This document shows, in pieces, positions 44,789 through 55,120 of a stretch of 64,000 nt of DNA (position 1 is the first letter of the stretch; every line of letters starts with the position of its first letter). A program made the position numbers and the translations under genes. The stretch is from contig NZ_JBQAJM010000002.1 of NCBI RefSeq assembly GCF_052030685.1, positions 62,001 through 126,000 on the forward strand, read 5' to 3'. Source of the DNA: Caedibacter sp052030685. GTDB taxonomy: Bacteria; Pseudomonadota; Gammaproteobacteria; Francisellales; Francisellaceae. The notes under the pieces are model-generated. The model saw only the letters and a program-made list of their open reading frames with translations, did not search any database and was not told where the DNA came from.

Positions 44789-47176
44789 TTAGAACATTTG
44801 CCCCAGTGTAAACTGGAATACTTGTGTTGAGTCTCCTGGCTTGGTATTTAATGGTTTTGCCAAGCTAAATGCCATCGCGCCCAATGGCGACAACCATTGG
44901 AATTCAACACCCACTGAATAACGCAAGTTAGAGAACGTTGGTGATCTGTCACCTGCAGTTCCTGGCCAAATCCCTGCATTAGTCATATCATAAGTGTTAT
45001 AGACATTACCCGCGTCAAAGAACACACCCAAACGCATATTGCGGCTATCTTTTAACCCTGGAATTGGGAATAAAATATCCATATTAGTGTAAACATTTAA
45101 ATTACCACCAATGGCATTACCTTGTTCGGGTTGTGGTGGAGTACCATTTGGCGTATAGGTATCAGAAGGTCCCATCCCCCCTTGAGAGAAGCCACGAACC
45201 GAACCCCAGCCTCCACCATAGAAATTCTGGAAAAACGGCAAATATTCCGTCTTACCATAGCCATTACCATAACCAACCCCGCCTTTGACTGAAAGTGTAA
45301 CATCACCAATAATCGGATGGAAGAAGCCCGCAGAACCTGTGACCTTGTACCACTGCAAATCACTAATTCCCGGAACTGAAGCCGTACCATTTAAGCCTAA
45401 CGTTGTCCCCTCTGTCGGGAAGAACGCGCGATTCGTTGAGTTATGATTCCAACCCAAATTAACGGTGAAAGTATTAAATGAAGTTTGGTTTCCATTGTTC
45501 TGAACAAACCACTGCAAAATACTCGATTTACCACCACTAGGCTGCAGCACTTGCGTGTGATCAACACCACCACCAACACTTATTGAATCAAATGCCGAGG
45601 TTGGAATGCTATAGCCTAGATTCGCACCATATTGATTTAAGCGATAGCTGGCAATTGAGGTATCATCATAGTCAGTACGTGATAAATACGTACTAATCGT
45701 CTGACTTATCCCTGATTGGGTAAAATACGGATCGGTATACGACATATTCAGGCTTTGATAAACGCTTGATAAATTCGCACCAATTGAAAATTGATTACCC
45801 GTACCTTGAATGTTTGGCAATGATAAATTACCACCAATCATAAAGTTATATAGTTGTGAGTAACCAATACTCGCACTTACCGTATTGGCACTTCTTTCTT
45901 TAATATCATAATCCATGTTAACCAAATCATCCGAGCCAGGGACAGGGACTTTCTTGACCGTCACGTCTTGGACAAATGGCATTCTTTGTAACTTAATCTT
46001 CGATTGATCAATCATCGACTGATTGTAAACACCAGATTCAAAGTATTGCATTTGTCGACGGTAAACATAGTCATTAGTCACATTATTGCCTAGGAAATTA
46101 ATCTGGTTAATATAAACTTTTTTGCCTGGGTCAATATAGAAGGTTAATGCTACTGTCTTATTATCTTTATCAACCTTAGGCACTGGGTTGACGTTAGCAA
46201 AAGCATAACCCTTATCTCCCAAGGCTTGTGTGATTGCCTTAGCACTATCGAGGACTTTTTGGCGTGAGAAGGTGTCTCCTGCTTTAAAGCTAATAAGCTT
46301 CTCAAGATCGGCTTTCGCAATAACAAACTTACCTTCTAATGATACTTTAGACACTTTATAAACTTCACCTTCATTCACATCAAAGGCGATAAATGCATTT
46401 TCTTTATTCGGTGATAGCGAGGCTTGGTGTGATGTTACTTTAAAATCCAAGTAACCATTATTCATATAGTAATTACTAAGATCTTCCGTTGAAGACTGCA
46501 TATTGGTTGGTGAGTAATCTGCCTTTGAAGTAAACAATCCCCACAAATTCCAAATTGATGGGGTTTTAAAAGTGATATTATCAAGAAGCTCACTCTGCGA
46601 AAATGCTTTATTGCCAATCACATTAATGCGACGCACTGTCGCAGTTTTACCTTCAGCAATATTAATCTTGATTGCCACACGATTACGTGCTTCTTTGATT
46701 TCTTGTATATCAACTGTCGTTGAGTAATACCCCATCAATGCATATTGCATCAGTAGTGATTGTTTGACTTGAAATAGGATCTCAGGATTCGCAATATTCC
46801 CAACATCAAGACCTGCCTCACGCAAGACTTTTTTCATGTCATCATTTTTGATTTTGTCATTACCGTCAAAGTCAACTGCACTAATTGCTGGACGCTCTGC
46901 TACCTTGGCAATTAATGTATGACCGTCTTGATACAGTTGTACATTTTTAAAAAAACCACTGCTATAAAGGGACTTAATTGCCTCATTAGTTTCTGTCGCA
47001 CCTACTTTTTCGCCCGCGTGAATACCTAAATCACTCAGCACAGTTTCTTTTGAAATACGCTCCAAACCTTCAACTTTTATACTTTTAGCAATAAAGCTAT
47101 TTTGTGCGTAGACACCAGTAAAGGGCGCGACACCTAAAAGCGTAAGTAACAATGTTTTTTTCAATGACAAGCTCAA
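44789..47176 (-). CDS. bamA: Outer-membrane assembly factor BamA
   Basis: A 795-aa Omp85 protein. A signal peptide (SLKKTLLLTLLGVAPFTGVYA) precedes five POTRA domains (about residues 25-420), visible as repeated KVEGLERISKETVL / RINVIGNKAFSQSELLD / KVSLEGKFVIAKADLEKLI / INFLGNNVTNDYVYRRQMQY units. The C-terminal barrel has the RGF motif in GSVRGFSQGGMGP near 650 and ends in FQFTLGQMF with terminal Phe. Core of the BAM machine for outer-membrane proteins. Between dxr and skp. Confidence 0.98.
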   Translation of the reverse strand: MSLSLKKTLLLTLLGVAPFTGVYAQNSFIAKSIKVEGLERISKETVLSDLGIHAGEKVGATETNEAIKSLYSSGFFKNVQLYQDGHTLIAKVAERPAISAVDFDGNDKIKNDDMKKVLREAGLDVGNIANPEILFQVKQSLLMQYALMGYYSTTVDIQEIKEARNRVAIKINIAEGKTATVRRINVIGNKAFSQSELLDNITFKTPSIWNLWGLFTSKADYSPTNMQSSTEDLSNYYMNNGYLDFKVTSHQASLSPNKENAFIAFDVNEGEVYKVSKVSLEGKFVIAKADLEKLISFKAGDTFSRQKVLDSAKAITQALGDKGYAFANVNPVPKVDKDNKTVALTFYIDPGKKVYINQINFLGNNVTNDYVYRRQMQYFESGVYNQSMIDQSKIKLQRMPFVQDVTVKKVPVPGSDDLVNMDYDIKERSANTVSASIGYSQLYNFMIGGNLSLPNIQGTGNQFSIGANLSSVYQSLNMSYTDPYFTQSGISQTISTYLSRTDYDDTSIASYRLNQYGANLGYSIPTSAFDSISVGGGVDHTQVLQPSGGKSSILQWFVQNNGNQTSFNTFTVNLGWNHNSTNRAFFPTEGTTLGLNGTASVPGISDLQWYKVTGSAGFFHPIIGDVTLSVKGGVGYGNGYGKTEYLPFFQNFYGGGWGSVRGFSQGGMGPSDTYTPNGTPPQPEQGNAIGGNLNVYTNMDILFPIPGLKDSRNMRLGVFFDAGNVYNTYDMTNAGIWPGTAGDRSPTFSNLRYSVGVEFQWLSPLGAMAFSLAKPLNTKPGDSTQVFQFTLGQMF

Positions 47177-47208
47177 GCTAATCTTCCTTTATTTAAATTT
47201 TATTTTAT

Positions 47209-48387
47209 TCAATCTTTATCTGCATTTAAAAGTGCCGAAACATGCATGCGTGCCTGCAAATCAATCGCAACGACATCATCAATAGTTTCAGGTTTATTAA
47301 ATTTTAATTTTTGCAAAACTCGTTCAATATACTCGATTATTTCCAAATATTGTATTTTTTCCGCCAAAAAAGCCTCGACCAACACTTCATTGGCAGCATT
47401 TAACACAATTGTTGAGGCATAATCTTGACGCTTTAGCATGTTATACACCAACGGAATAAGCATAAAACGTTGCCCATCCAGCGCATCAAAGCCTAGTGGT
47501 TTGGCAGTAAAATCAAGTTTTGGCACATTGATTTTATGACGCTTTGGGTAGTACATCGCATAACCAATAGGTGTTTTCATATCTGGCGAGCCCATTTGCG
47601 CAATAAAGCTACCATCATGATATTCAACCATTGAATGGACAATGCTTTGCGGATGAATTAGCACCTCAATTTTTTCAACGGGCACCTCAAATAACCAATA
47701 CGCCTCGATAACCTCTAGCGCTTTATTCATCATCGTTGATGAGTCAACGGATATTTTACGCCCCATCTGCCAATTAGGATGCGCGCACGCTTCATCTGGT
47801 GTGATATCTTTAAGCTCATCCAGAGACTTTTCGCGAAAAGGACCACCAGATGCCGTTAAGATAACTCTGGAGATTATCTCTTGATCATAATGCTTATCTT
47901 GATCAGGTAAGCATTGGAAAATCGCATTATGCTCACTATCCACAGGCAAAATCATAGCATTAGATTGTTTTGCTGCACGCATGAAAATCTCGCCCGCAGT
48001 TACCAATGCTTCTTTATTTGCTAACAAAATGGTTTTGCCTTTATTAACTGCCGCAAACGTTGGCGCCAATCCTGCAATACCAACAATAGCAGCCATGACC
48101 ATACCCACTTCCTCAGCACTCGCCACAGAAACAAGTGCCTCTTTGCCATATAGCACGATCGTCTGACAACCTGAGCTCTTAAAGTCACTGCGAAGCTTAC
48201 TTGCCAAGCGTTCATCGGCAACCACCGCATAGCGTGGGGAAAATTCAAGACATTGCTGATATAACAGCTCAATATTATGATGTGCAGTCAATGCATAAAC
48301 GTCAAAATCAGCAGGGTTTTCGCGAATAATCTCTAGTGTGTTAACACCAATTGATCCTGTCGCCCCCAAAATCGTGATGACTTTCAC
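47209..48387 (-). CDS. dxr: 1-deoxy-D-xylulose 5-phosphate reductoisomerase
   Basis: A 392-aa MEP-pathway enzyme making MEP from DXP. NADPH motif GATGSIGVNTLEII at residues 8-21, metal/substrate residues in PVDSEHNAIFQCL near 148-160, TASGGPFREKS near 183-193, HPNWQMGRKISVDSSTMMNK near 208-227 and HPQSIVHSMVEYHDGS near 255-270. Length matches E. coli (398). It starts 3 bp after gyrA ends and precedes bamA; uppS, cdsA and rseP, which usually lie between dxr and bamA, are absent. Confidence 0.97.
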   Translation of the reverse strand: MKVITILGATGSIGVNTLEIIRENPADFDVYALTAHHNIELLYQQCLEFSPRYAVVADERLASKLRSDFKSSGCQTIVLYGKEALVSVASAEEVGMVMAAIVGIAGLAPTFAAVNKGKTILLANKEALVTAGEIFMRAAKQSNAMILPVDSEHNAIFQCLPDQDKHYDQEIISRVILTASGGPFREKSLDELKDITPDEACAHPNWQMGRKISVDSSTMMNKALEVIEAYWLFEVPVEKIEVLIHPQSIVHSMVEYHDGSFIAQMGSPDMKTPIGYAMYYPKRHKINVPKLDFTAKPLGFDALDGQRFMLIPLVYNMLKRQDYASTIVLNAANEVLVEAFLAEKIQYLEIIEYIERVLQKLKFNKPETIDDVVAIDLQARMHVSALLNADKD

Positions 48388-48390
48388 GAA

Positions 48391-51051
48391 TTACTCCAAC
48401 TCGCTGCCATCTTCGCTATCCTGCTCACCTTGCACTGGGCTATCATCTGCTATTGGTGTGTCATTTGCTTCATTCTCTTCATTTTCCAGCATTTCACCAT
48501 CAAAATCTTCTTCAGATTCATCCTCAGCAACGACTTGCACTGACACTAGCTTCTCATCTGGTTTCAAATTAATCAATTTAACACCCTGTGCTGAACGACC
48601 CGTTTCACGCACCTCAGATACACGTGTTCTAATCAACACCCCTTGATCGGTCATTAGCATAATATCATCCGCATCTTCTACTAAACCTGATGCGACAACT
48701 AAACCATTACGATCAGAAGTAGAAATTGAGATGACACCTTGTGAACCACGAGCAGTTTTGCGATATTCAGCAACTGGGGTACGTTTACCATAACCATGTT
48801 CCGTTGCCGTTAACACCACCCCTTGGTCAGGATCGGTAACAATCACACCAACAATAGTTTGACCTTTTTGAATACGCATTCCACGAACACCGCGCGCTGT
48901 TCTGCCCATTGCACGCACATCTTCTTCATTAAAGCGAATCGCTTTGCCTGCGTCTGAGAACATCATAATTTCTTGCTGACCATTGGTTAAATGCACATGC
49001 CATAGCTCATCGCCCTCATCAAGGGTTAAGGCATAAATACCACCCTTGCGCGGACGCGAGAATGCTGATAAATCAACTTTTTTAACGGTCGCTTGCTTAG
49101 TTGCCATAAAAATATTCCAACCTTCCGTGTATTCAGAGATCGCAAGCATTGCCGTGATGCGCTCACCTTGCTCAAGTGGCAATACATTGTTTATAGGCTT
49201 ACCTTTAGCTGCACGCCCTGCCTGCGGGAATTCATACACTTTGCTCCAGTAGATTTTACCGGCACTTGAGAAGCACAGCATTGTGTCATGGGTTGATGCA
49301 ATTTGAAGTTTGTAAACAAAATCTTCTGATTTCATTTGTGTTGAAGACTTACCTCGACCCCCACGTTTTTGTGCATTATAGTCCTTCAATGGCTGTGCTT
49401 TGACATAGCCATCATATGAAAGAGTAACAACCATTGACTCTTCAGTAATAAGATCTTCATAGCCTAAATCAAGCTGGGAAGCAATAATCTCTGAGCGACG
49501 TGCATCACCAAATTGTGCTTTGACTTCTTGTAGCTCTTCACAGATTACTTCAAGCAAACGTTTAATATCTTTCAAAATCGCAATCAACTCTTCAATACGT
49601 AAAAGTAATGCTTTAAATTCATCGAGGATTTTATCCTGCTCTAAACCTGTCAAACGGTGTAAACGAAGTTCTAAAATCGCATCAACCTGTGCTTGTGATA
49701 GGAAATATTCATCATTATGTAAACCATAATGTGACGCCAAACCATCAATGCGATATAAATCTTGATCAACCCCTTCAAGCATTTGCGCAACAAGCTTACC
49801 AGACCATGAACGGGATAACAGTGCTTCTTTAGCTTCAGCTGGCGTTTTCGATGCTTTAATCAAAGCAATCATTTCATCAATATTTGACAAGGCAATCGCT
49901 AAACCTTCTAATAAATGGGCACGCTCTCGCGCTTTACGCAATTCAAAAATCGTGCGTCGTGTTACCACTTCTTTGCGGTGACGAATAAACGCTTCAATTA
50001 CTTCTTTTAAATTCAATAACTTCGGCTGACTGTCAACCAAGGCAACCATATTTACACCAAAGCTTAACTGCATTTGTGTTTGTGCATATAGGTTATTTAA
50101 TAGCACTTCAGGCACTTCGCCACGCTTAACATCGATAACAATACGCATACCGTCTTTATCGGATTCATCGCGTAATTCAGAAATGCCTTCGATTTTTTTG
50201 TCTTTAACCAGTTCCGCAATTTTCTCAATCAAACGCGCTTTATTCACCTGATATGGGATTTCAGTCACAATAATTTGTTCGCGATCCGTTTTTTTATCGA
50301 CTTCAATCGATGCCTTAGCGCGCATAATAACCCGCCCTCTGCCCGTCTTATACGCATCAACAATACCGGCGCGACCATTGATATAAGCACCTGTTGGAAA
50401 ATCAGGCCCCGGAATATACTCCATTAACTCTTCAATGCTTAAATCAGGGTTTTCAATCAAAGCAACCACGCCATCGATCACTTCATTTAAATTATGTGGT
50501 GGAATATTGGTTGCCATTCCCACCGCAATACCGGATGAACCATTAACCAATAAATTCGGGATGCGCGTTGGTAACACATCTGGAATCATCTCGGTTTCAT
50601 CATAGTTTGGCGAGAAGTTAACGGTTTCTTTGTCGATGTCGATTAGTAATGAATGCGCCATCTTCGACATACGCACTTCGGTGTAACGCATCGCTGCCGG
50701 CGAGTCACCATCAACTGAACCAAAGTTACCCTGACCATCGACAAGCATATAACGCAATGAAAATGGCTGCGCCATACGCACAATCGTATCATATACAGCC
50801 GTGTCACCATGCGGGTGATATTTACCAATCACGTCCCCGACAACACGTGCTGATTTTTTATAAGGCTTATTAAAGTCGTTGCCCAACTCTTTCATCGCAA
50901 AAAGAACGCGTCGATGCACCGGCTTTAAACCATCACGCACATCAGGAAGCGCACGTCCAACGATGACGCTCATTGCGTAATCAAGATATGATTGCTTTAA
51001 TTCCTGCTCGATATTAACCGGGAAAACTTCATTGGCAAATTGTGTTGTCAT
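48391..51051 (-). CDS. gyrA: DNA gyrase subunit A
   Basis: An 886-aa type IIA topoisomerase subunit. Catalytic Tyr lies in AAMRYTEVRMSKMA near residue 122; the quinolone region reads HPHGDTAVYDTIVRMAQ near 80-96 with Thr at the E. coli Ser83 position and Asp at 87, as in Francisella wild type. The C-terminal pinwheel has the GyrA box QKRGGRGKSS near 563. The last 50 residues are strongly acidic. It is the first gene of a gyrA-dxr-bamA-skp unit on the minus strand. Confidence 0.98.
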   Translation of the reverse strand: MTTQFANEVFPVNIEQELKQSYLDYAMSVIVGRALPDVRDGLKPVHRRVLFAMKELGNDFNKPYKKSARVVGDVIGKYHPHGDTAVYDTIVRMAQPFSLRYMLVDGQGNFGSVDGDSPAAMRYTEVRMSKMAHSLLIDIDKETVNFSPNYDETEMIPDVLPTRIPNLLVNGSSGIAVGMATNIPPHNLNEVIDGVVALIENPDLSIEELMEYIPGPDFPTGAYINGRAGIVDAYKTGRGRVIMRAKASIEVDKKTDREQIIVTEIPYQVNKARLIEKIAELVKDKKIEGISELRDESDKDGMRIVIDVKRGEVPEVLLNNLYAQTQMQLSFGVNMVALVDSQPKLLNLKEVIEAFIRHRKEVVTRRTIFELRKARERAHLLEGLAIALSNIDEMIALIKASKTPAEAKEALLSRSWSGKLVAQMLEGVDQDLYRIDGLASHYGLHNDEYFLSQAQVDAILELRLHRLTGLEQDKILDEFKALLLRIEELIAILKDIKRLLEVICEELQEVKAQFGDARRSEIIASQLDLGYEDLITEESMVVTLSYDGYVKAQPLKDYNAQKRGGRGKSSTQMKSEDFVYKLQIASTHDTMLCFSSAGKIYWSKVYEFPQAGRAAKGKPINNVLPLEQGERITAMLAISEYTEGWNIFMATKQATVKKVDLSAFSRPRKGGIYALTLDEGDELWHVHLTNGQQEIMMFSDAGKAIRFNEEDVRAMGRTARGVRGMRIQKGQTIVGVIVTDPDQGVVLTATEHGYGKRTPVAEYRKTARGSQGVISISTSDRNGLVVASGLVEDADDIMLMTDQGVLIRTRVSEVRETGRSAQGVKLINLKPDEKLVSVQVVAEDESEEDFDGEMLENEENEANDTPIADDSPVQGEQDSEDGSELE

Positions 51052-51206
51052 ATAGATATAAACGCTTCAAATATTCTAAAAACTGACGCGAATTATAGCA
51101 TACTCACCACAACACAGAAATATAAATATCTAGCAATGACACCCCAAAAATAACTTACTTCCAAGCATCATAGTAATGAATCAAGAATAAGTTGCGTCAG
51201 TTAGCA

Positions 51207-51256
51207 CCTCTCCCCTTGCGGGAGAGGTCGTGCAGCTTAAGCTGCACGGGTGAGGG
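51207..51256. repeat. Palindromic CCTCTCCC repeat, copy 1, in the gyrA-MFS gap
   Basis: The gap 51052-51600 (about 550 bp) holds no supported gene. From 51207, CCTCTCCC-CTTGC-GGGAGAGG forms a perfect 8-bp hairpin; it is followed by TCG, a second perfect palindrome GTGCAGCTTAAGCTGCAC, and GGGTGAGGG. A partial opposite arm CGACCTCACCCCC occurs at 51314-51326. Copy 2 is at 59509-59560. Confidence 0.8.
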
Positions 51257-51600
51257 AAGTAATTGATGCTCAACTTATTTTTGAATTATTACATATTCAT
51301 GCGATTAAAAAACGACCTCACCCCCTATCCTTAACTGCCGCTGATAGCCCTGAACCGCAGTAAGAACTTTTTTGTGTCTCTACCTGTGACCCAAAATATG
51401 GGAATATTATACGCCCCATTGTCTAGACCACTTTGCAATAAAAGTGGGATATTTTTCTACTGCAAATTCAACTCATCAATTATAGGCTTCAAGCGAATAT
51501 TTTCGTTTGGTTTTAAACCTGATAATATTTTTAAGTTTAAAATTCACCGTGCTACAATGTGCCTGTACACCACAGCATCCTCTACAAAATGGCAAGTCAT

Positions 51601-52809
51601 ATGAGCAGAACAATGAATATAAAACCCCAAAACTACGTTTACTTTTTTGCCATTTTCCTCGTTGGCGTATATGTCTGTGCCTATGATATGTATATCTCAG
51701 CACTTCCTTTGTTACAAAATGACTTCGCAGTAAATGTTGGGCAAAGCCAGTTAACACTGACTTTATTTGTTATTGCTGGTGCAATCTTTGCCATACCTGC
51801 AGGCCTTATCAGCGATCGTTTTGGGCGCAAGAAAACGCTGATTCTTTATTGCTTAATCGTCATTATTGGCAGTGTTGTTTGCCTGTTATCACAAAGCATT
51901 TTTGCCTTTTATATCGGACGTATCTTGCAAGGCATTGGTGCCTCGGGTTTATACATTTTAGCTGTTGCTTTACCCAAGGACATGTTAACGGGCAACACTT
52001 ATGTAAAAACGTGGCAGAGTTTAACCCTTCTGTTTTATCTAGCACCCTCACTAGCGGGATTCCTTGGTGGCTATATCGTTTATTACGGCGGTTGGGAATG
52101 GGTTTTTAATGGTGTTGTTTTGGTTGCACTGCTCGCCCTTATCATGATTGCTATTTATTTTAAAGAGATACCAACCGCAACCACTGAAGGTAAAACTTCA
52201 AGTCGCAAGAAATTCTTCAGCATTGTCAGCAACACGCAATTCTTAAGCTATTGCTATATCACGTCAGTGGCATGGGCGGGCATGTCCGTTTTTTATATCT
52301 GCACGCCTTATATTGTAATCACAACACTTGGCTTTAATACGATTGTCTATGGTTGGTTGTCCTTTTTATTGATCTTCTTTGGCGCCTTAGCACGTTGGAT
52401 TAACATTCGTTGGCTTAATGGCTTGATGAGCTATGAGCAGAGCGCTTATAGTTTCTCTTTTGTTGCTGTCTTCAGTGGCATATTGTTTATCAGTGCTTAT
52501 TTTCTACCGGCACATTACGCCATTTACTTGATCGGTCTAAGTGCGATTTTATTTGGCTTTTCCTCAGCACTTGTGAGTGTGAACACCTCAACAATGGCAT
52601 TTTTGCTCATCGATAAAAATCACAGTGCTGTCGCCTCGTCAATCTATGGACTTATGATTGACCTTATTGTTGCGCTTGCACTTATCTTTGCTAATTTAAT
52701 GCGCGCCAATCTCATTCTCTTAGGTGCGATGATTGCTGCCTTTTATATTATTGCTATTGTGCTGCTGATGAAATTCAAAGAGCCTGTAGTCGCCAAAATT
52801 CGTGTTTAG
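51601..52809 (+). CDS. MFS transporter of the Bcr/CflA drug-exporter type
   Basis: A 402-aa, 12-TM major facilitator protein. The start is set at 51601 (MSRTMNIKPQNYVYFFAIFL); the Met at 51613 is an alternative, and no strong ribosome site is seen for either. Motif A reads GLISDRFGRKKTLILY near residues 62-77, motif D1-like SALPLLQNDFAVNVGQSQLT near 35-54 (P.i..dl......vq.t), and GRILQGIGASGLYIL near 102-116 is the drug:H+ antiporter motif B. Bcr/CflA members export bicyclomycin, chloramphenicol or sulfonamides, but substrate cannot be deduced. Single gene. Confidence 0.88.
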   Translation: MSRTMNIKPQNYVYFFAIFLVGVYVCAYDMYISALPLLQNDFAVNVGQSQLTLTLFVIAGAIFAIPAGLISDRFGRKKTLILYCLIVIIGSVVCLLSQSIFAFYIGRILQGIGASGLYILAVALPKDMLTGNTYVKTWQSLTLLFYLAPSLAGFLGGYIVYYGGWEWVFNGVVLVALLALIMIAIYFKEIPTATTEGKTSSRKKFFSIVSNTQFLSYCYITSVAWAGMSVFYICTPYIVITTLGFNTIVYGWLSFLLIFFGALARWINIRWLNGLMSYEQSAYSFSFVAVFSGILFISAYFLPAHYAIYLIGLSAILFGFSSALVSVNTSTMAFLLIDKNHSAVASSIYGLMIDLIVALALIFANLMRANLILLGAMIAAFYIIAIVLLMKFKEPVVAKIRV

Positions 52810-52898
52810 TGATTTAGAGTGCAAGCCCTTCCCATCTAAAGTCAATTAAAATACAATGATGCTACTTTACTAAGTTGACTGATACGAGATTATTTTTA

Positions 52899-54170
52899 AT
52901 GTCTAAAATCCAAGCCGTGCGTGGCATGAATGATATTTTACCGAGCGATATTTATAAATGGCACTTTTTCGAAAACGCTGTAAAACAAACCTTACACAAC
53001 TATGGTTATCAGGAAATTCGCCTGCCTGTCGTTGAAAAAAGCGAGTTATTTCATCGCGGCGTTGGCGCAGGCACAGATATTGTTGAAAAAGAAACCTATG
53101 ATTTTAACGATCGTAATAATGAAGCATTGACTTTAAGACCCGAGGGTACGGCAGGTTGCGTGCGAGCTATGATTGAACATGGGCTTTTACGTAATCAAAT
53201 CCAAAAGATGTGGTACACGGGCGCGATGTTTCGTTATGAACGCCCTCAAAAAGGACGTTATCGCCAATTTTATCAACTGGGTATTGAGGTATATGGCAAT
53301 AGTCACATTGCCCAAGATGCCGAAATCTTAAGTCTCACTTGGCAATTATGGCAAGCTTTAGGTTTAGATAGACATGTCACACTTGAGCTTAATAATCTAG
53401 GAAGTGCCGCAAATCGCGCTAATTATGTCAATGCGTTGGTTGATTATCTAACACCACTTAAAGATCAGTTAGATGAGGATTCACAGCGTAGACTAGGCAA
53501 AAACCCATTGCGCATTCTTGATAGTAAAAATGAAAACACCCAACGACTTTTGGATAATGCACCTAACCTGCATGATTTTCTTGATGAAGATATTAAGCAA
53601 GACTTTGAAGCACTTACTAAGTATCTAAGTGCATTAAGTATTCCGTATAGAGTAAATTCACGCCTTGTGCGCGGCATTGATTACTACTGCAACACCGTAT
53701 TTGAATGGGTGACGGATAAACTAGGTGCTCAAGGCACCATATGCGCCGGTGGTCGTTATGACTCACTTGTAAGCGACCTGCAAGGCCCTGAAACGCCTGC
53801 TGTTGGTTTTGCCATGGGTATTGAGCGAATTATTTTACTCCTTGAAACCCTAGAGCTTATTCCTAAGTCAACACAAACGGCAGATATCTATGTGATATCT
53901 GATGAGTCATCGATCTTCAAGGCCATGCCAATGATTGAAGCACTACGCAAGTCCTTGCCTCATCTAACCATTGAGCAAAACACCTCGCTAGGTAGCTTTA
54001 AATCACAATTTAAAAAGGCGGATAAATCCGGCGCTGTATTAGCATTGGTGATTGCTGAAGATGAAGTTAACAATAACACCTGTGTAATTAAGTTCTTGCG
54101 TGAAGACAAAGAACAAGTGACCATACCCCAGGCTGAATTAGCTTCTTACATTCAAAGCCATTACGCCTAA
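52899..54170 (+). CDS. hisS: Histidyl-tRNA synthetase
   Basis: A 423-aa class II synthetase starting at MSKIQAVRGMNDILPSDIYK (52899). Motif 1 YGYQEIRLPVVEKSELFHRG near residues 35-54, motif 2 MFRYERPQKGRYRQFYQLG near 110-128, the HisA segments LVRGIDYYCNTVFEWV near 258-273, and motif 3 GFAMGIERIILLLE near 307. Length matches E. coli (424). A UPF0178 gene follows 1 bp after the stop. Confidence 0.98.
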   Translation: MSKIQAVRGMNDILPSDIYKWHFFENAVKQTLHNYGYQEIRLPVVEKSELFHRGVGAGTDIVEKETYDFNDRNNEALTLRPEGTAGCVRAMIEHGLLRNQIQKMWYTGAMFRYERPQKGRYRQFYQLGIEVYGNSHIAQDAEILSLTWQLWQALGLDRHVTLELNNLGSAANRANYVNALVDYLTPLKDQLDEDSQRRLGKNPLRILDSKNENTQRLLDNAPNLHDFLDEDIKQDFEALTKYLSALSIPYRVNSRLVRGIDYYCNTVFEWVTDKLGAQGTICAGGRYDSLVSDLQGPETPAVGFAMGIERIILLLETLELIPKSTQTADIYVISDESSIFKAMPMIEALRKSLPHLTIEQNTSLGSFKSQFKKADKSGAVLALVIAEDEVNNNTCVIKFLREDKEQVTIPQAELASYIQSHYA

Positions 54171-54171
54171 T

Positions 54172-54630
54172 ATGATTATTTATGTCGATGCCGATGCTTG
54201 CCCTAAAGCAGTCAAAGAAGTGCTGTATAAAGCAGCGCACCAACGCAAAGTCACGTGTATTTTTGTTGCCAATCAACCACTGACACACCCACCATCACCT
54301 TTTATCAAAATGCGCTGTGTCGATAAAGGCTTTGACGTTGCTGACAACTATATCGCCAATAAGGTTGAAAGGTCTGATCTAGTGATTACTGCAGATATTC
54401 CACTGGCAAAAGAAGTTACTGATCACGACGCAATGGTGATCACGCCTCATGGCAAGCAATATACCAAGGCAAATATTTCACAGACTTATGCCATGCGTAA
54501 TTTTTTCACTGAGCTACGTGATGCCGGATTAGTCGAGACAAAAACTAAAGCTTTCTCAAGTAGTAATATCAATGCCTTTGCCAATGCTTTGGATCAGCTA
54601 TTAACAAAACGTGGGTTTGTAAAGCAATGA
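54172..54630 (+). CDS. UPF0178 (YaiI/YqxD) protein
   Basis: A 152-aa DUF188 protein: IYVDADACPKAVKEVLYKAA at residues 3-22, VDKGFDVADNYIANKVERSD near 44-63, DLVITADIPLAKEV near 63-76, and a C-terminal helix. The Asp pattern (DADACP, ITADIPLA) indicates a PIN/NYN-like metal-binding nuclease fold, but activity is unknown. It begins 1 bp after hisS and overlaps the cupin gene by 4 bp (ATGA), so the three form one operon. Confidence 0.92.
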   Translation: MIIYVDADACPKAVKEVLYKAAHQRKVTCIFVANQPLTHPPSPFIKMRCVDKGFDVADNYIANKVERSDLVITADIPLAKEVTDHDAMVITPHGKQYTKANISQTYAMRNFFTELRDAGLVETKTKAFSSSNINAFANALDQLLTKRGFVKQ

Positions 54631-54947
54631 ATTTATACGATATCCCCAAACATGCTGAACATGAATTGTTTGATATTATTCATGAAATCAAAAATGCGCA
54701 AAATATTAAAATTGAGCGCATTGTCTCCTATGGACAAACAACGCCCAAAGATACACCCTACATCCAAACACAAGACGAGTTGGTATTTGTTTTACAAGGT
54801 CAAGCAACCCTTTTGATGAATGATATGAGTCACTCACTTGCTACAGGCGATAGCCTTTTGATTCCCAGCAATACACCACATTGGGTAACCTCTACATCGA
54901 GCTCGCCTGCCACGATTTGGCTTACAATTCATTTTGATAGTATTTAA
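54627..54947 (+). CDS. Cupin-domain protein
   Basis: A 106-aa single-domain cupin. Motif 1 is degenerate (ERIVSYGQTTPKDTPYIQTQ then DELVFVLQGQATLLMN near residues 33-73; the usual His pair is largely lost) while motif 2 GDSLLIPSNTPHWVTSTS near 78-95 keeps Pro and His. The metal site thus appears incomplete or moved. Substrate unknown. It ends the hisS-yaiI-cupin unit. Confidence 0.82.
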   Translation: MNLYDIPKHAEHELFDIIHEIKNAQNIKIERIVSYGQTTPKDTPYIQTQDELVFVLQGQATLLMNDMSHSLATGDSLLIPSNTPHWVTSTSSSPATIWLTIHFDSI

Positions 54948-54970
54948 TCACTGGAGTTCCGCACTTATTT

Positions 54971-54992
54971 CGTCCTGAGCGTGGCCGAAGGG
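54971..54992. repeat. Short copy of the CTGAGCG/CTTCG repeat
   Basis: CGTCCTGAGC followed by GTGGCCGAAGGG, the reverse-complement half of the units at 35847 and 59381. It lies in the 173-bp gap after the cupin gene, which holds nothing else recognisable. Confidence 0.55.
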
Positions 54993-55120
54993 TATATCTC
55001 TTATATGAATAATGCATAGATAAGACATTAGCAAAATATAACTATCGCCAAAAACTTGTTTGTCTTACTCCTTTTGCCTCAGGTATACTGATGCAATTTA
55101 TTTTCTTTTGACAAAAACTT

